From UBA1672 sp033851915 (GTDB lineage: Bacteria > Pseudomonadota > Alphaproteobacteria > Micavibrionales > Micavibrionaceae): a stretch of DNA of 64,000 bases. Below the pieces are notes generated by a model. That model saw nothing but the letters and a program-made list of their open reading frames with translations. It did not search any database and was not told the DNA's origin. Shown here piece after piece: positions 1 through 8,057 of this stretch (its first letter is position 1; every line of letters begins with the position of its first letter). Location: assembly GCA_033851915.1 (NCBI GenBank), contig JAWSVM010000007.1:186001-250000 (forward strand). The letters run 5' to 3'. The translations under genes and the position numbers were made by a program.

Positions 1-45
1 GCCACGGCCGCACTCGCCAATAATCGTAAGTTAGACCTACGATAA
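1..45 (+). CDS. C-terminal tail of an upstream gene (partial)
   Basis: Frame 1 is open from the window edge to a TAA at 43-45 and encodes only 14 residues ending NRKLDLR. The other two plus frames stop even sooner. It could be the end of the gene before lipB, but 14 residues are too few to name a family, and the open frame could be chance. Nothing else recognisable lies between 46 and 132. Confidence 0.2.
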   Translation, partial: ATAALANNRKLDLR

Positions 46-132
46 TGATTCCAGAGGAATAACAAATCTGTACCCGCAGGGCAAGTCAGTAAAACGTTGC
101 AGCGCAATAAAAATAATGCTTATTTCATACGC

Positions 133-771
133 ATGACGCAATGGATCACTGAAAAAGACTTAATTCCTTACGAAAGCGCTGTGCCGTTCATGGAAAAACG
201 CATAGCGGATATTCGTGATAAGCAAGGCTCAGAAGGGAACGAGCTGGTCTGGTTGTTGGAACATCCTGCCCTTTATACCGCAGGGACAAGTGCGAAGGAT
301 GATGATTTACTGGATAATCGCTTTCCTGTTTATAAAACAGGGCGTGGTGGGGAGCATACATATCACGGGCCGGGGCAACGTATTGTATATGTCATGCTGG
401 ATCTAAAGAAAAGGCAGGGCGGCAAGCCTGATATTCGCGGTTATGTTCGTTTGTTGGAAGAATGGATTATCCGTACGCTTGCTGAATTCGATGTTAAGGG
501 AGAGCGTCGCGAGGGGCGTGTTGGTATATGGGTGGTGATGCCCGATGGAACCGAAAGTAAAATTGCGGCCATTGGTGTACGTATTCGTAAATGGGTCACT
601 TATCATGGTATCTCAATCAATGTGAACCCCGATCTATCGCATTTTGAGGGGATTGTCCCGTGCGGCATTGCTGAACATGGCGTGACCAGCTTGCATGTGC
701 TTGGTAAAGATGTGTCTATGGAGGACTTGGACGCGGCCTTAAAATCTAATTTTAATGATGTTTTTGGGTAA
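133..771 (+). CDS. lipB: Octanoyltransferase LipB
   Basis: Transfers octanoyl groups from acyl carrier protein to lipoyl domains of 2-oxoacid dehydrogenases and the glycine cleavage H protein. It is the first step of lipoate synthesis and acts in the cytoplasm. Family marks are the early LEHPALYTAGTSAK stretch, GRGGEHTYHGPGQ, the SKIAAIGVRI segment that carries the catalytic lysine, and VPCGIAEHGVTSL with the catalytic cysteine. I chose ATG at 133 (212 residues), which fits the usual family length. A TTG at 97 in the same frame would add 12 residues without obvious homology. No convincing ribosome-binding site is seen for either start. The gene appears to stand alone, followed by an AT-rich gap. 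Confidence 0.93.
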   Translation: MTQWITEKDLIPYESAVPFMEKRIADIRDKQGSEGNELVWLLEHPALYTAGTSAKDDDLLDNRFPVYKTGRGGEHTYHGPGQRIVYVMLDLKKRQGGKPDIRGYVRLLEEWIIRTLAEFDVKGERREGRVGIWVVMPDGTESKIAAIGVRIRKWVTYHGISINVNPDLSHFEGIVPCGIAEHGVTSLHVLGKDVSMEDLDAALKSNFNDVFG

Positions 772-877
772 TATTTAAGCGCGCTTTACCTTGGATTTGC
801 ATTATTATTTATTGTGAATTATTATATAGTTATAAAAATTATGTGATGATTAAATAATATTAACGGGATGACGTCAT

Positions 878-1723
878 ATGTCTGACAACGATCAAAGTAA
901 TATATTCTCTATTTCAAAGCGGCGCAGGTTGAATTTCTTAAATTCCGAAGAGGGGCAAGAGGTACTTGGTAATGCGTTTGTAAGTGCGCAGTTAGAGCGC
1001 AATAAGCAGCCTTTGACTTTTAGTGAAACAGAAAATCAAAGGCAATATTGCCAATGGCAAATCAGGCTGTTGGATGAGCGCGTGGATAGAGGGTATATCT
1101 CTCAACCTACAGAAATCGAACATGCAAGAGATCAACTGGCGGCGGAAATTCGTGAAATTCGTAATGATTGGCCGAATGCGCAGTGGCGCTTTTTTGTGGA
1201 GCAGGGCGGTGATGTCCCTGTAACTCTATATGCAAGTAGCCGCAAAGAGCTTAAGGCTCATGTTGAGGGTATGCGTAGTGATTGGAAAGATCAGATATCA
1301 GAGCGACAAGCCGAGGATGAAGAATTTGATGTAATGCAGTCAAAACATTCTTTGGAGAGTGATATTTTTGATGTTGAAAATACATCTTTTAAAATCTGGA
1401 ACGAGAGAGAGCAAATTCAGAACATTGTTGATGAATTTTTGAAGTCCTCAGTAGAGAATGGGCTGCTCAGTTCTTCAATTGTTACTAGAATAAAGAAATT
1501 TTTTGATACAGGTATTGAAGGTATGCACGCTGTTGCCATGGAGCATATCAAAAATTTGCACAATAATGATCGTTTGGATGAATGCCATGAGGCCATTGAT
1601 TGGGGCGTAGAGAATAATCATTTAACTGAATTTGAGGCAGCAAGTCTGCGTGAAGGTAAAATACCGTCGTCGGAACATGTTCAAGGTGTGCCTGATCTGG
1701 ATCCGGATGAGCCATCTGTCTAG
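878..1723 (+). CDS. Hypothetical acidic protein
   Basis: A 281-residue protein I do not recognise. It is highly charged, with no signal peptide and no membrane segment, and is probably mostly helical (long stretches rich in Glu, Lys, Gln and Arg between about residues 50 and 200). A stretch near residue 100, QWRFFVEQGGDVPVTLYA, looks like a compact folded patch. It starts at ATG 878 after a very AT-rich 100-bp gap that could hold a promoter. Its stop codon overlaps the stop of the convergent amidohydrolase gene by four bases, so there is no room for a separate terminator. It is probably a lineage-specific gene; no function can be assigned. Confidence 0.7.
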   Translation: MSDNDQSNIFSISKRRRLNFLNSEEGQEVLGNAFVSAQLERNKQPLTFSETENQRQYCQWQIRLLDERVDRGYISQPTEIEHARDQLAAEIREIRNDWPNAQWRFFVEQGGDVPVTLYASSRKELKAHVEGMRSDWKDQISERQAEDEEFDVMQSKHSLESDIFDVENTSFKIWNEREQIQNIVDEFLKSSVENGLLSSSIVTRIKKFFDTGIEGMHAVAMEHIKNLHNNDRLDECHEAIDWGVENNHLTEFEAASLREGKIPSSEHVQGVPDLDPDEPSV

Positions 1724-2619
1724 TCTGCTGCTATACTGGTGAGTTTGCTTTGTGCGAAAGCGGTGCAAAAGCGGATCATTTCGGTGCAATCATTTTTAAT
1801 AACATCAAAGTTGCGGGTTTTATCGCCCGTTTTTTCATTCATATATAAACTGCGATTGATTTCGATTTGGACGCTGTTTTTTCCGCGCGTTGGTTGTGCG
1901 TAACGGGAGATCAATTCCACCCCTTTAAACGGATCATTAATCGTAACGCGGTATCCTTTACTGCGCCAGAAGTCGCGTAATTCATAAAGAAAATCCCGAC
2001 CACAGCTTTGCCCGTCACGATCACCAATAACAATATCACTGGGCTGTGGCGTGCCGCCAATCAAGGCTATATTTTGTTTTGGATAGGCTGCGCTGGCGGG
2101 CATGGAATGGCAGTTAATGTGCCAGAATTGCCCATGGTTATAATAGGCTTTATCAAGGATGGTGCACAGCGTGTCATGATACGGTTCATAATAGTTTTTG
2201 ATCCGGTTCATGATTTCATCAGGCGTTAGTTTGCGTGCATAAATGGGAAAGCCCGGTTTTATCAAACGCCCGATTAACCCGATGCCTGAATTTGAACGTG
2301 ATGAAGGCTTTATTGCGCCGTGTACGTCTTTCGGCCATGTGCCCTCAAATAGCGTATCATCAACATCATCTGCTGCGCGGTTCACGTCAATATAGCTGCG
2401 TGGGAAGAGGGCGAGCAATAATTTTGCGCCGTAATCAGGGGCGCGTGCGAATAATTCATCAACATATCTGTCTTCAATGCGTCTTAAGGCGTGTAAATCG
2501 CAATCATATTTGAAGTCTTCGGGGTAAATCGTGCCGCTATGGGGCGAATCAAAAATCACAGGCAGTGCGTTTTCAGGGCTACAAAGCGCAATAATATCGG
2601 GTTTTACTATTTTTTTCAC
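1720..2619 (-). CDS. N-formylglutamate amidohydrolase family protein
   Basis: This 299-residue protein belongs to the FGase family, zinc-dependent hydrolases that release formate from N-formylglutamate, the last step of one histidine-degradation route. Recognisable pieces are FDSPHSGTIYP near residue 23 with a conserved histidine, DRYVDELF, the PRSYIDVNR segment, NCHSMP with another likely metal ligand, and VQIEINRSLYM near the C terminus. No other hut genes are nearby, so in vivo substrate and pathway remain open. The family also includes proteins of unknown substrate. It is transcribed divergently from serS, and its stop overlaps that of the upstream orphan. Confidence 0.85.
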   Translation of the reverse strand: MKKIVKPDIIALCSPENALPVIFDSPHSGTIYPEDFKYDCDLHALRRIEDRYVDELFARAPDYGAKLLLALFPRSYIDVNRAADDVDDTLFEGTWPKDVHGAIKPSSRSNSGIGLIGRLIKPGFPIYARKLTPDEIMNRIKNYYEPYHDTLCTILDKAYYNHGQFWHINCHSMPASAAYPKQNIALIGGTPQPSDIVIGDRDGQSCGRDFLYELRDFWRSKGYRVTINDPFKGVELISRYAQPTRGKNSVQIEINRSLYMNEKTGDKTRNFDVIKNDCTEMIRFCTAFAQSKLTSIAAD

Positions 2620-2698
2620 AATTGTCGCCTGTTCGTCATTGTGTTTTATCGTGCCAGCTTTTACTTATAACAGCTAGTGTAAAATAAAAGGGTTAACT

Positions 2699-3973
2699 AT
2701 GTTTGATATACGCGCAATTAGAAATGAACCGGAAACTTTTGATAAAGGTTGGAGCCGCCGTGGGTTAGAGCCACAGACACCTGCGATTTTAAAGCTGGAC
2801 GAGGATCGCCGCGCTATACAAACATCGTTGCAGGAGTTGCAAGCCAAGCGTAATGATGAATCCAAGAAGATTGGCCTGATTAAACGCGATGGCGGTGATG
2901 CTTCGGCGCAAATGGACGCGGTTGCGGCAATCAAGACCCAAATGGGTGAATTGGAAGAACAAGAGCGTGATTTAAGCAAAGCTTTGAATGACCTGCTCTC
3001 TGCCTTGCCGAATTTGATGGCAGATGATGTGCCGGACGGTGCGGATGAAGCGGATAATATTGAAATCCATAAATGGGGCGAGATTAAATCTCTGAAAGGC
3101 CCGGATCATGTGGAGATCGGTGAAGCCCTCGGTTTGATAGATTTTGAAACCGCGGCCAAAATGTCAGGTGCGCGCTTTACGATCCTAAAGGGTGCGATGG
3201 CGCGGATGGAACGTGCGTTGGCGCAATTTTTTCTTGATACGCATACGGCGGAACACGGCCTAACCGAGATTTCCCCTCCCTTGCTTGTACGTGAAAATGC
3301 ATTGTATGGGACGGGGCAATTGCCGAAATTTGCAGAAGATCAATTCAGTACACGGGAAACAGATCATTATCTAATCCCAACTGCGGAAGTGCCGATCACT
3401 AATATGGTTGCGGGTGAAATTATTGATACGGAAACTTTGCCGCATCGTTATTGCGCCCACACATCTTGTTTCAGATCAGAAGCAGGATCAGCAGGGAAAG
3501 ATACAAAGGGTATGTTGCGCCAGCATCAATTCTACAAAGTTGAAATGGTCAGCATCACCACCGCAGATCAGAGCGAGGAAGAGCATGAGCGTATGTTAGG
3601 TTGCGCGGAAAATGTGCTTAAAAAACTAGAGATACCATTCCGCACGGTAAAATTATGTTCCGGTGATACGGGCTTTGGCGCGACCAAGACTTACGACATC
3701 GAAGTATGGTTGCCGGGGCAAGAAACTTACCGAGAAGTCTCCTCTATCTCCAACTGCAAAGATTTCCAAGCGCGCCGCATGAATGCCCGTACACGTGTTA
3801 AAGGCGAAAAGGAAACGAATTTTGTTCACACATTAAATGGTTCGGGCGTTGCTGTGGGACGTGCTTTAATCGCAGTGATCGAGAATTACTACGACCCGAC
3901 AGATGGCGGTGTATTCGTGCCTGAAGTCCTGAAGCCATATATGGGTGGTATTGAAAAAATCGTGAAAGGTTAG
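2699..3973 (+). CDS. serS: Seryl-tRNA synthetase
   Basis: Charges tRNA-Ser (and tRNA-Sec where present) with serine; class II aminoacyl-tRNA synthetase. The 424 residues fit the family. The N-terminal third is the charged coiled-coil arm that grips the tRNA long arm. The catalytic part has TAEVPITNM, motif 2 around MLRQHQFYKVEM (about residue 271), and motif 3 in NGSGVAVGRALIAVIENY near the end. ATG 2699 is the natural start, matching the MFDIRAIRNEP family N terminus. Its last codons (KIVKG plus stop) lie in a 21-bp sequence repeated exactly 579 bp downstream, so a gene seems to have been inserted just behind it. Confidence 0.97.
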   Translation: MFDIRAIRNEPETFDKGWSRRGLEPQTPAILKLDEDRRAIQTSLQELQAKRNDESKKIGLIKRDGGDASAQMDAVAAIKTQMGELEEQERDLSKALNDLLSALPNLMADDVPDGADEADNIEIHKWGEIKSLKGPDHVEIGEALGLIDFETAAKMSGARFTILKGAMARMERALAQFFLDTHTAEHGLTEISPPLLVRENALYGTGQLPKFAEDQFSTRETDHYLIPTAEVPITNMVAGEIIDTETLPHRYCAHTSCFRSEAGSAGKDTKGMLRQHQFYKVEMVSITTADQSEEEHERMLGCAENVLKKLEIPFRTVKLCSGDTGFGATKTYDIEVWLPGQETYREVSSISNCKDFQARRMNARTRVKGEKETNFVHTLNGSGVAVGRALIAVIENYYDPTDGGVFVPEVLKPYMGGIEKIVKG

Positions 3974-3975
3974 GT
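3955..3975 (+). repeat. Left copy of 21-bp direct repeat (serS 3' end)
   Basis: Twenty-one bases covering the last five sense codons of serS (KIVKG), its TAG stop and a few following bases. The same 21 bases recur at 4534-4554. Together the copies flank the 191-residue orphan gene like a duplication made during insertion. Confidence 0.9.
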
Positions 3976-3976
3976 T

Positions 3977-4552
3977 ATGTCTATTTTTTATAAACAGCTT
4001 GATACGTTGAAATCATCAGGAGAATTGGTGCAGTTTTACCGTAATGTTCAAGACCCGTCGCATGAACTTGCAGGGGTTTTATTGGATTTTAATGAAGACT
4101 GGGTGTTAATTGACTGTATTAGCATAAATGATGGTTCGGATGATGGGGTTTCTATAGTTCAGACGCAAGAGATTACTCAAACTAGGTGGGGTAGCCAAAC
4201 GCTTAAAAACTTAAAGTTTCTGATGGATGAACGAGCAGATAGCAAAAAAGATTGTTTGGTTGATATCACATCAATAGAGACAATACTGAATTCTGTGCAA
4301 GAATCTTTTGGATATGTGAACATACATTTCGACGATATTTCAGCTGATAAATGTTACATTGGTACAGTTGTAGAAATTGATGCTGTGAGTGAAGGTGACA
4401 GCGGTTGTATTTTATTTGATGAGTATCCAACCCTTTATTCTACCGAGGTTTGCCGTTCTCTATTTAAATTGTCTAAAATTACGCGTGTAGATGCCGGGGC
4501 ACCTTATGAGCATGCCATTAATTTAATTGCGACAAAAATCGTGAAAGGTTAG
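3977..4552 (+). CDS. Hypothetical protein inserted behind serS
   Basis: A 191-residue acidic soluble protein of unknown function. No signal peptide, membrane segment or known motif is seen. The N-terminal half has a beta-rich look (ELAGVLLDFNEDWVLIDCI), which could suit a small barrel fold, but this is only an impression. Its final codons LIATKIVKG end in the same 21 bases as serS, in the same reading frame, and repeat copies are 579 bp (193 codons) apart. By eye it is more AT-rich than its neighbours. It starts three bases after the serS stop and lies eight bases ahead of the next gene, so it is probably co-transcribed with serS. Confidence 0.75.
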   Translation: MSIFYKQLDTLKSSGELVQFYRNVQDPSHELAGVLLDFNEDWVLIDCISINDGSDDGVSIVQTQEITQTRWGSQTLKNLKFLMDERADSKKDCLVDITSIETILNSVQESFGYVNIHFDDISADKCYIGTVVEIDAVSEGDSGCILFDEYPTLYSTEVCRSLFKLSKITRVDAGAPYEHAINLIATKIVKG

Positions 4553-4554
4553 GT
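4534..4554 (+). repeat. Right copy of 21-bp direct repeat
   Basis: Identical to 3955-3975. It provides the last five codons and stop of the inserted orphan gene. If the left copy and the insert are removed, the serS end would join directly to the short leader of the membrane-protein gene at 4560, which suggests the ancestral arrangement. Confidence 0.9.
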
Positions 4555-4559
4555 ATCGT

Positions 4560-6302
4560 ATGGGTATGCAAAAACTGATTGAGAAGTTACTGCCATTGGA
4601 GGATTTATACGCGACGGTGCGGCGTTTTCCTTTGCCGGTTATATGCGCGCTTGGCCTGTTTTTTATCGTTATATTCAGTATTCACGACATTATTGATTTA
4701 AAAGAAGATAGCATCGCGCGCGTTGTTGCGAGTCTCGGGTGTTGTTATTTCTGGTTTGGTATATCCAAATTGATGTCCGAAAGTCAGGGCTGGAGCGCGG
4801 CAAAGCACTATATTGTCAGCTTTATTGTTGCGGGTGGAATTATCGCTCTGTTTGTCTTGTCTTCGGTTTGGGCCATTCATCTTCTTTTTGTGCTGCCTGC
4901 GTTATTGCTGGGGATTATGATTGCACCATATTTAACCAGTGGTGATGATATATCTGTCTGGTTCTTTAACCGCACGATGTGGTTTGGCGTTGTTGTATCT
5001 TACGCGGCGCTTATTATGTTTGCGGGAGGCTTAAGCGTGGCTTTGAGCGCTATTCAGGTTTTATTCGATATGAGAATAAAAAGCGAAATATTTGGTGATA
5101 TATGGTCATTCGCTGCGCTGGTTTTGGGGCCTGTTTATGCGTTGAGCTGGGTGCCGAAAAAGTTTGAATTTACAGAGGAGGATTGCAACGATCCACCGGG
5201 TTTGAAGTTCATCGTAAACTGGATTTCCGCGCCGATGGTGTTTGTGTATTTACTTATTCTGTATGCTTATTTCGGTAAGATTATAATGTCTGGCGAAATT
5301 CCAAATGGGCATCTGGCTTGGCTGATTAGTGGTTTTGCAGGCGCGGGGATTGTTACCTATCTGGTGGCGTGGCCTCTGCGTGAGGAAGGCTCGCTGCAAC
5401 TGAAGCTGTTTTACAAGATATTCTTTCCCGCGCTGTTGATTCCTGTCGGCTTTCATTTTTACGCGATATGGGGGCGGATAAGCGCCTACGGCATTACGGA
5501 ACAACGGTATTTACTGATGATCTCTGCCATCTGGTTTATGATGATTGCATTGAGTAATAGCTTTACCAAAATACCGCTGAAGGCCATTCCAATGATGTTG
5601 GTGGTGTTGATGGTGTTTGCCTCTTTTGGCCCATGGGGCGGAGTGAGTATTTCAGGGAAAAGCCAGTATTCGCGCCTTGAAAGGCTGCTGACGAAGCATG
5701 ATTTGATTGTCGATGGTAAGGCGGTTAAAGCGAAAGAAGATATCCCTTTTGATGATCGTTTGAATATCAGTTCTATTCTCGATTATTTATGTAGAACAAA
5801 GCGTGATGCAATGATTGTACCGCTTTTCAATGATGTGAAATATTGCTCTGCTCACAGTTTTACCAAACAACTCGGTTTTGAATATGTTAGTCGATATACA
5901 TCACGCCAGCGACAGGAAAAACGTTTCTATCTCCGCACTACGCCTGTAAAATATATAGATATCAGCCAGTATGATGCTTTGTTGAAGGGCATTGCTGTGC
6001 GGACCCGGAAACCGGAGTGGAGCGAAGAATATCTAGAAGGCGATAAGCCTGTGAAAATCACATATGTTGACAACCTTTTGAAGATTACGATCGGAACGTA
6101 CACTGATATAGAAATTAATATGAAAGATTTTGTCTCTGATAAAATTGATTTAGAGAAGAATAACCTCACTCTGGTTATGGAGGCGGAAAGTAAAGATCTC
6201 TCTTATCGCCTGATATTCTCTTATATTAATGGGCAGATCGAAAAGGATGAAACGACGGTTCAAAGCATGACTTTTAATTTGTATTATAGGGTCAAAGAAT
6301 AA
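4560..6302 (+). CDS. Polytopic membrane protein, DUF4153-like
   Basis: A 580-residue protein. Residues 20 to about 370 contain roughly ten to twelve hydrophobic segments; the remaining 200 residues are soluble and charged. The arrangement and the WFFNRTMWFGVVVSYAALI region resemble the DUF4153 family of inner-membrane proteins, whose function is not established. The soluble tail has YDALLKGIAVRTRKPEW and repeated beta-like stretches. Start ATG 4560 lies just after the inserted orphan. The stop at 6300-6302 directly abuts the pcm start, so the two are translationally coupled. The family name is my recognition from memory and less certain than the membrane topology. Confidence 0.7.
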   Translation: MGMQKLIEKLLPLEDLYATVRRFPLPVICALGLFFIVIFSIHDIIDLKEDSIARVVASLGCCYFWFGISKLMSESQGWSAAKHYIVSFIVAGGIIALFVLSSVWAIHLLFVLPALLLGIMIAPYLTSGDDISVWFFNRTMWFGVVVSYAALIMFAGGLSVALSAIQVLFDMRIKSEIFGDIWSFAALVLGPVYALSWVPKKFEFTEEDCNDPPGLKFIVNWISAPMVFVYLLILYAYFGKIIMSGEIPNGHLAWLISGFAGAGIVTYLVAWPLREEGSLQLKLFYKIFFPALLIPVGFHFYAIWGRISAYGITEQRYLLMISAIWFMMIALSNSFTKIPLKAIPMMLVVLMVFASFGPWGGVSISGKSQYSRLERLLTKHDLIVDGKAVKAKEDIPFDDRLNISSILDYLCRTKRDAMIVPLFNDVKYCSAHSFTKQLGFEYVSRYTSRQRQEKRFYLRTTPVKYIDISQYDALLKGIAVRTRKPEWSEEYLEGDKPVKITYVDNLLKITIGTYTDIEINMKDFVSDKIDLEKNNLTLVMEAESKDLSYRLIFSYINGQIEKDETTVQSMTFNLYYRVKE

Positions 6303-6992
6303 ATGAACACGCAAGACATCAATAAACGTATCCGCCTGATTATGGATCTGCGCAATAAGGGGATTGTCGATACGGATGTGCTGTCCGCGATTGAGCGTGT
6401 TCCGCGTGAAGTCTTTGTGCCGCATCATTCGCGCGATCAAGCGTGGGAGGATATGGCTCTGCCAATCGGTTTGGGGCAAACAATCAGCCAGCCTTTCGTT
6501 GTGGCTTTTATGACGCAAGCTTTGGAAATTTCTGATCGTGATAAGGTGCTGGAAATCGGGACGGGCTGTGGTTATCAATGTGCGGTTTTGTCGCATCTGG
6601 CGCGTCGCGTTTATACGATTGAACGTCACAAGCATCTGTTGATTGATGCGGAAAAACGCCTGACTGAATTGAAGCTGCGCAATGTCACCGCGATTGCGGC
6701 GGACGGGATGAAGGGCTGGCCTGTGATGCATAATATAAGCCAAGCGCCTTTTGATAAAATTATAGTCACCGCGGCGGCGCGCAAGAAACCACCACAGGCT
6801 TTGATGGACCAAATAAGAGTTGGCGGACGGATGATTATTCCTGTGGGAGAGCCGGGCAACCAAATGTTGAAGCTCTATAAGAAAGAGAGCGAAGAGGCTT
6901 ACGCCGTCAAAGATGTTATGCCTGTGCGCTTTGTTCCGTTGTTGCCCGATATTTCTAATGAAACCAATGATATGGCGGGTGCGTTAAATTAA
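6303..6992 (+). CDS. pcm: Protein-L-isoaspartate O-methyltransferase
   Basis: Repairs aged proteins by methylating isoaspartyl residues with S-adenosylmethionine; cytoplasmic. The 229 residues match the family. Signs are VPREVFVP near residue 33, GQTISQPFVVAFM, the SAM-binding glycine motif VLEIGTGCGYQ near residue 81, and GGRMIIPVGEPG near residue 177. The ATG follows the stop of the previous gene without a gap. In many proteobacteria pcm precedes an NlpD-type LysM/M23 gene, and this also holds here, supporting both calls. Confidence 0.95.
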   Translation: MNTQDINKRIRLIMDLRNKGIVDTDVLSAIERVPREVFVPHHSRDQAWEDMALPIGLGQTISQPFVVAFMTQALEISDRDKVLEIGTGCGYQCAVLSHLARRVYTIERHKHLLIDAEKRLTELKLRNVTAIAADGMKGWPVMHNISQAPFDKIIVTAAARKKPPQALMDQIRVGGRMIIPVGEPGNQMLKLYKKESEEAYAVKDVMPVRFVPLLPDISNETNDMAGALN

Positions 6993-7029
6993 TAATGACC
7001 ACGCTTTGCGATACGTGTATTATATTTTG

Positions 7030-8055
7030 ATGAGCATTCGTTCGCCACTTCTTTTGATTATGCTGTTCTGCCTGACGTCGTGTTTGGGTATGGGCTCACG
7101 CGTGCCTGCACCGATTGTGCATCATGGGCAAAAAAGTGGTGCGGGCAGTGCGGGCATTCATAATGTTGTGATGGGTGATACGTTGTATAGTATCTCGAAC
7201 AGCTATCACCTTCCTATGCGTGATATCATTGTTTTAAACCGTTTACAGCCGCCGTTTATACTTTATGAAGGGCAACGATTGCGCCTGCCGCCACCGCAAG
7301 AATATAAGGTGCAGGCGGGTGATACGCTGTATCGTATTTCGCGTTTATTCGGTGTGGATTCATCAGAAATCGCACGCCTGAATAATATTCAATCACCTTA
7401 TATCGTGCGCGCAGGGCAAGTGCTGCGTTTGCCCTCTGTTACCCGTAAAACGCGTCAGGTTAAGAATAAAACGGTGACTGCAAAACCGTCTATCGTAGAA
7501 AAGGGCGATGTTTTGGCAAGCAAAAGCTCTGTTGCTGATGCACCTGTTGTTCCACAAGCAAAACCACAGCCAGCCATTATTAAAGATGGTGTGCCGATGC
7601 CGCAAAGCAAGCCGCGCTATACAAAACCTAAAAATGTGAAAGTTTCCAAAGTCACGAGGAAGCCGCCTAAGCGCGCATCCAGTAAGTTTTTACGTCCTGT
7701 GCGGGGCAAGATTTTATCGCGTTACGGTGCGAAGAAAAGTGGATTACACAATGACGGTATCAATATAAGTGCGCCGCGTGGAACGTCTGTTAAGGCGGCG
7801 GAAAACGGCGTTGTGGTTTATGCGGGGAATGCGCTTAAAGGGTCGGGTAATTTGGTGCTTGTGCGCCATGAAGGGCAATGGATGACAGCGTATGGCCATC
7901 TGGATAGCATGTCTGTGCGTAAGGGGCAGGTTTTAAAGCGTGGTGCTTCGTTGGGTAAGGTTGGTTCGACGGGCTCTGTTTCTACGCCGCAACTGCATTT
8001 TGAGGTGCGCCGCGGTACGTCTGCCTTGAACCCATCTAAATATATGGAGAAGTAA
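7030..8055 (+). CDS. LysM/LytM-domain lipoprotein, NlpD-like cell-division activator
   Basis: Predicted envelope lipoprotein. From ATG 7030 the N terminus is a lipoprotein signal ending in LTSC. An in-frame TTG at 7006 would only lengthen the leader. Two LysM peptidoglycan-binding repeats follow (starting HNVVMGDTLYSIS and YKVQAGDTLYRIS), then a Lys/Pro-rich linker and a C-terminal M23/LytM domain. In that domain the zinc-ligand pattern is degraded: the usual H-x-G-I-D reads HNDGIN and the final H-x-H reads QLH, although AYGHL is kept. As in NlpD and EnvC, it is therefore likely a non-catalytic activator of cell-wall amidases. It follows pcm, the usual nlpD context. Confidence 0.88.
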   Translation: MSIRSPLLLIMLFCLTSCLGMGSRVPAPIVHHGQKSGAGSAGIHNVVMGDTLYSISNSYHLPMRDIIVLNRLQPPFILYEGQRLRLPPPQEYKVQAGDTLYRISRLFGVDSSEIARLNNIQSPYIVRAGQVLRLPSVTRKTRQVKNKTVTAKPSIVEKGDVLASKSSVADAPVVPQAKPQPAIIKDGVPMPQSKPRYTKPKNVKVSKVTRKPPKRASSKFLRPVRGKILSRYGAKKSGLHNDGINISAPRGTSVKAAENGVVVYAGNALKGSGNLVLVRHEGQWMTAYGHLDSMSVRKGQVLKRGASLGKVGSTGSVSTPQLHFEVRRGTSALNPSKYMEK

Positions 8056-8057
8056 CT

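Noticed and set aside
6150..6863. 237-codon open frame on the minus strand
   Set aside because: It lies wholly across pcm and the end of the gene before it, and its product has the His/Arg-rich composition of an antisense shadow; pcm is certain.
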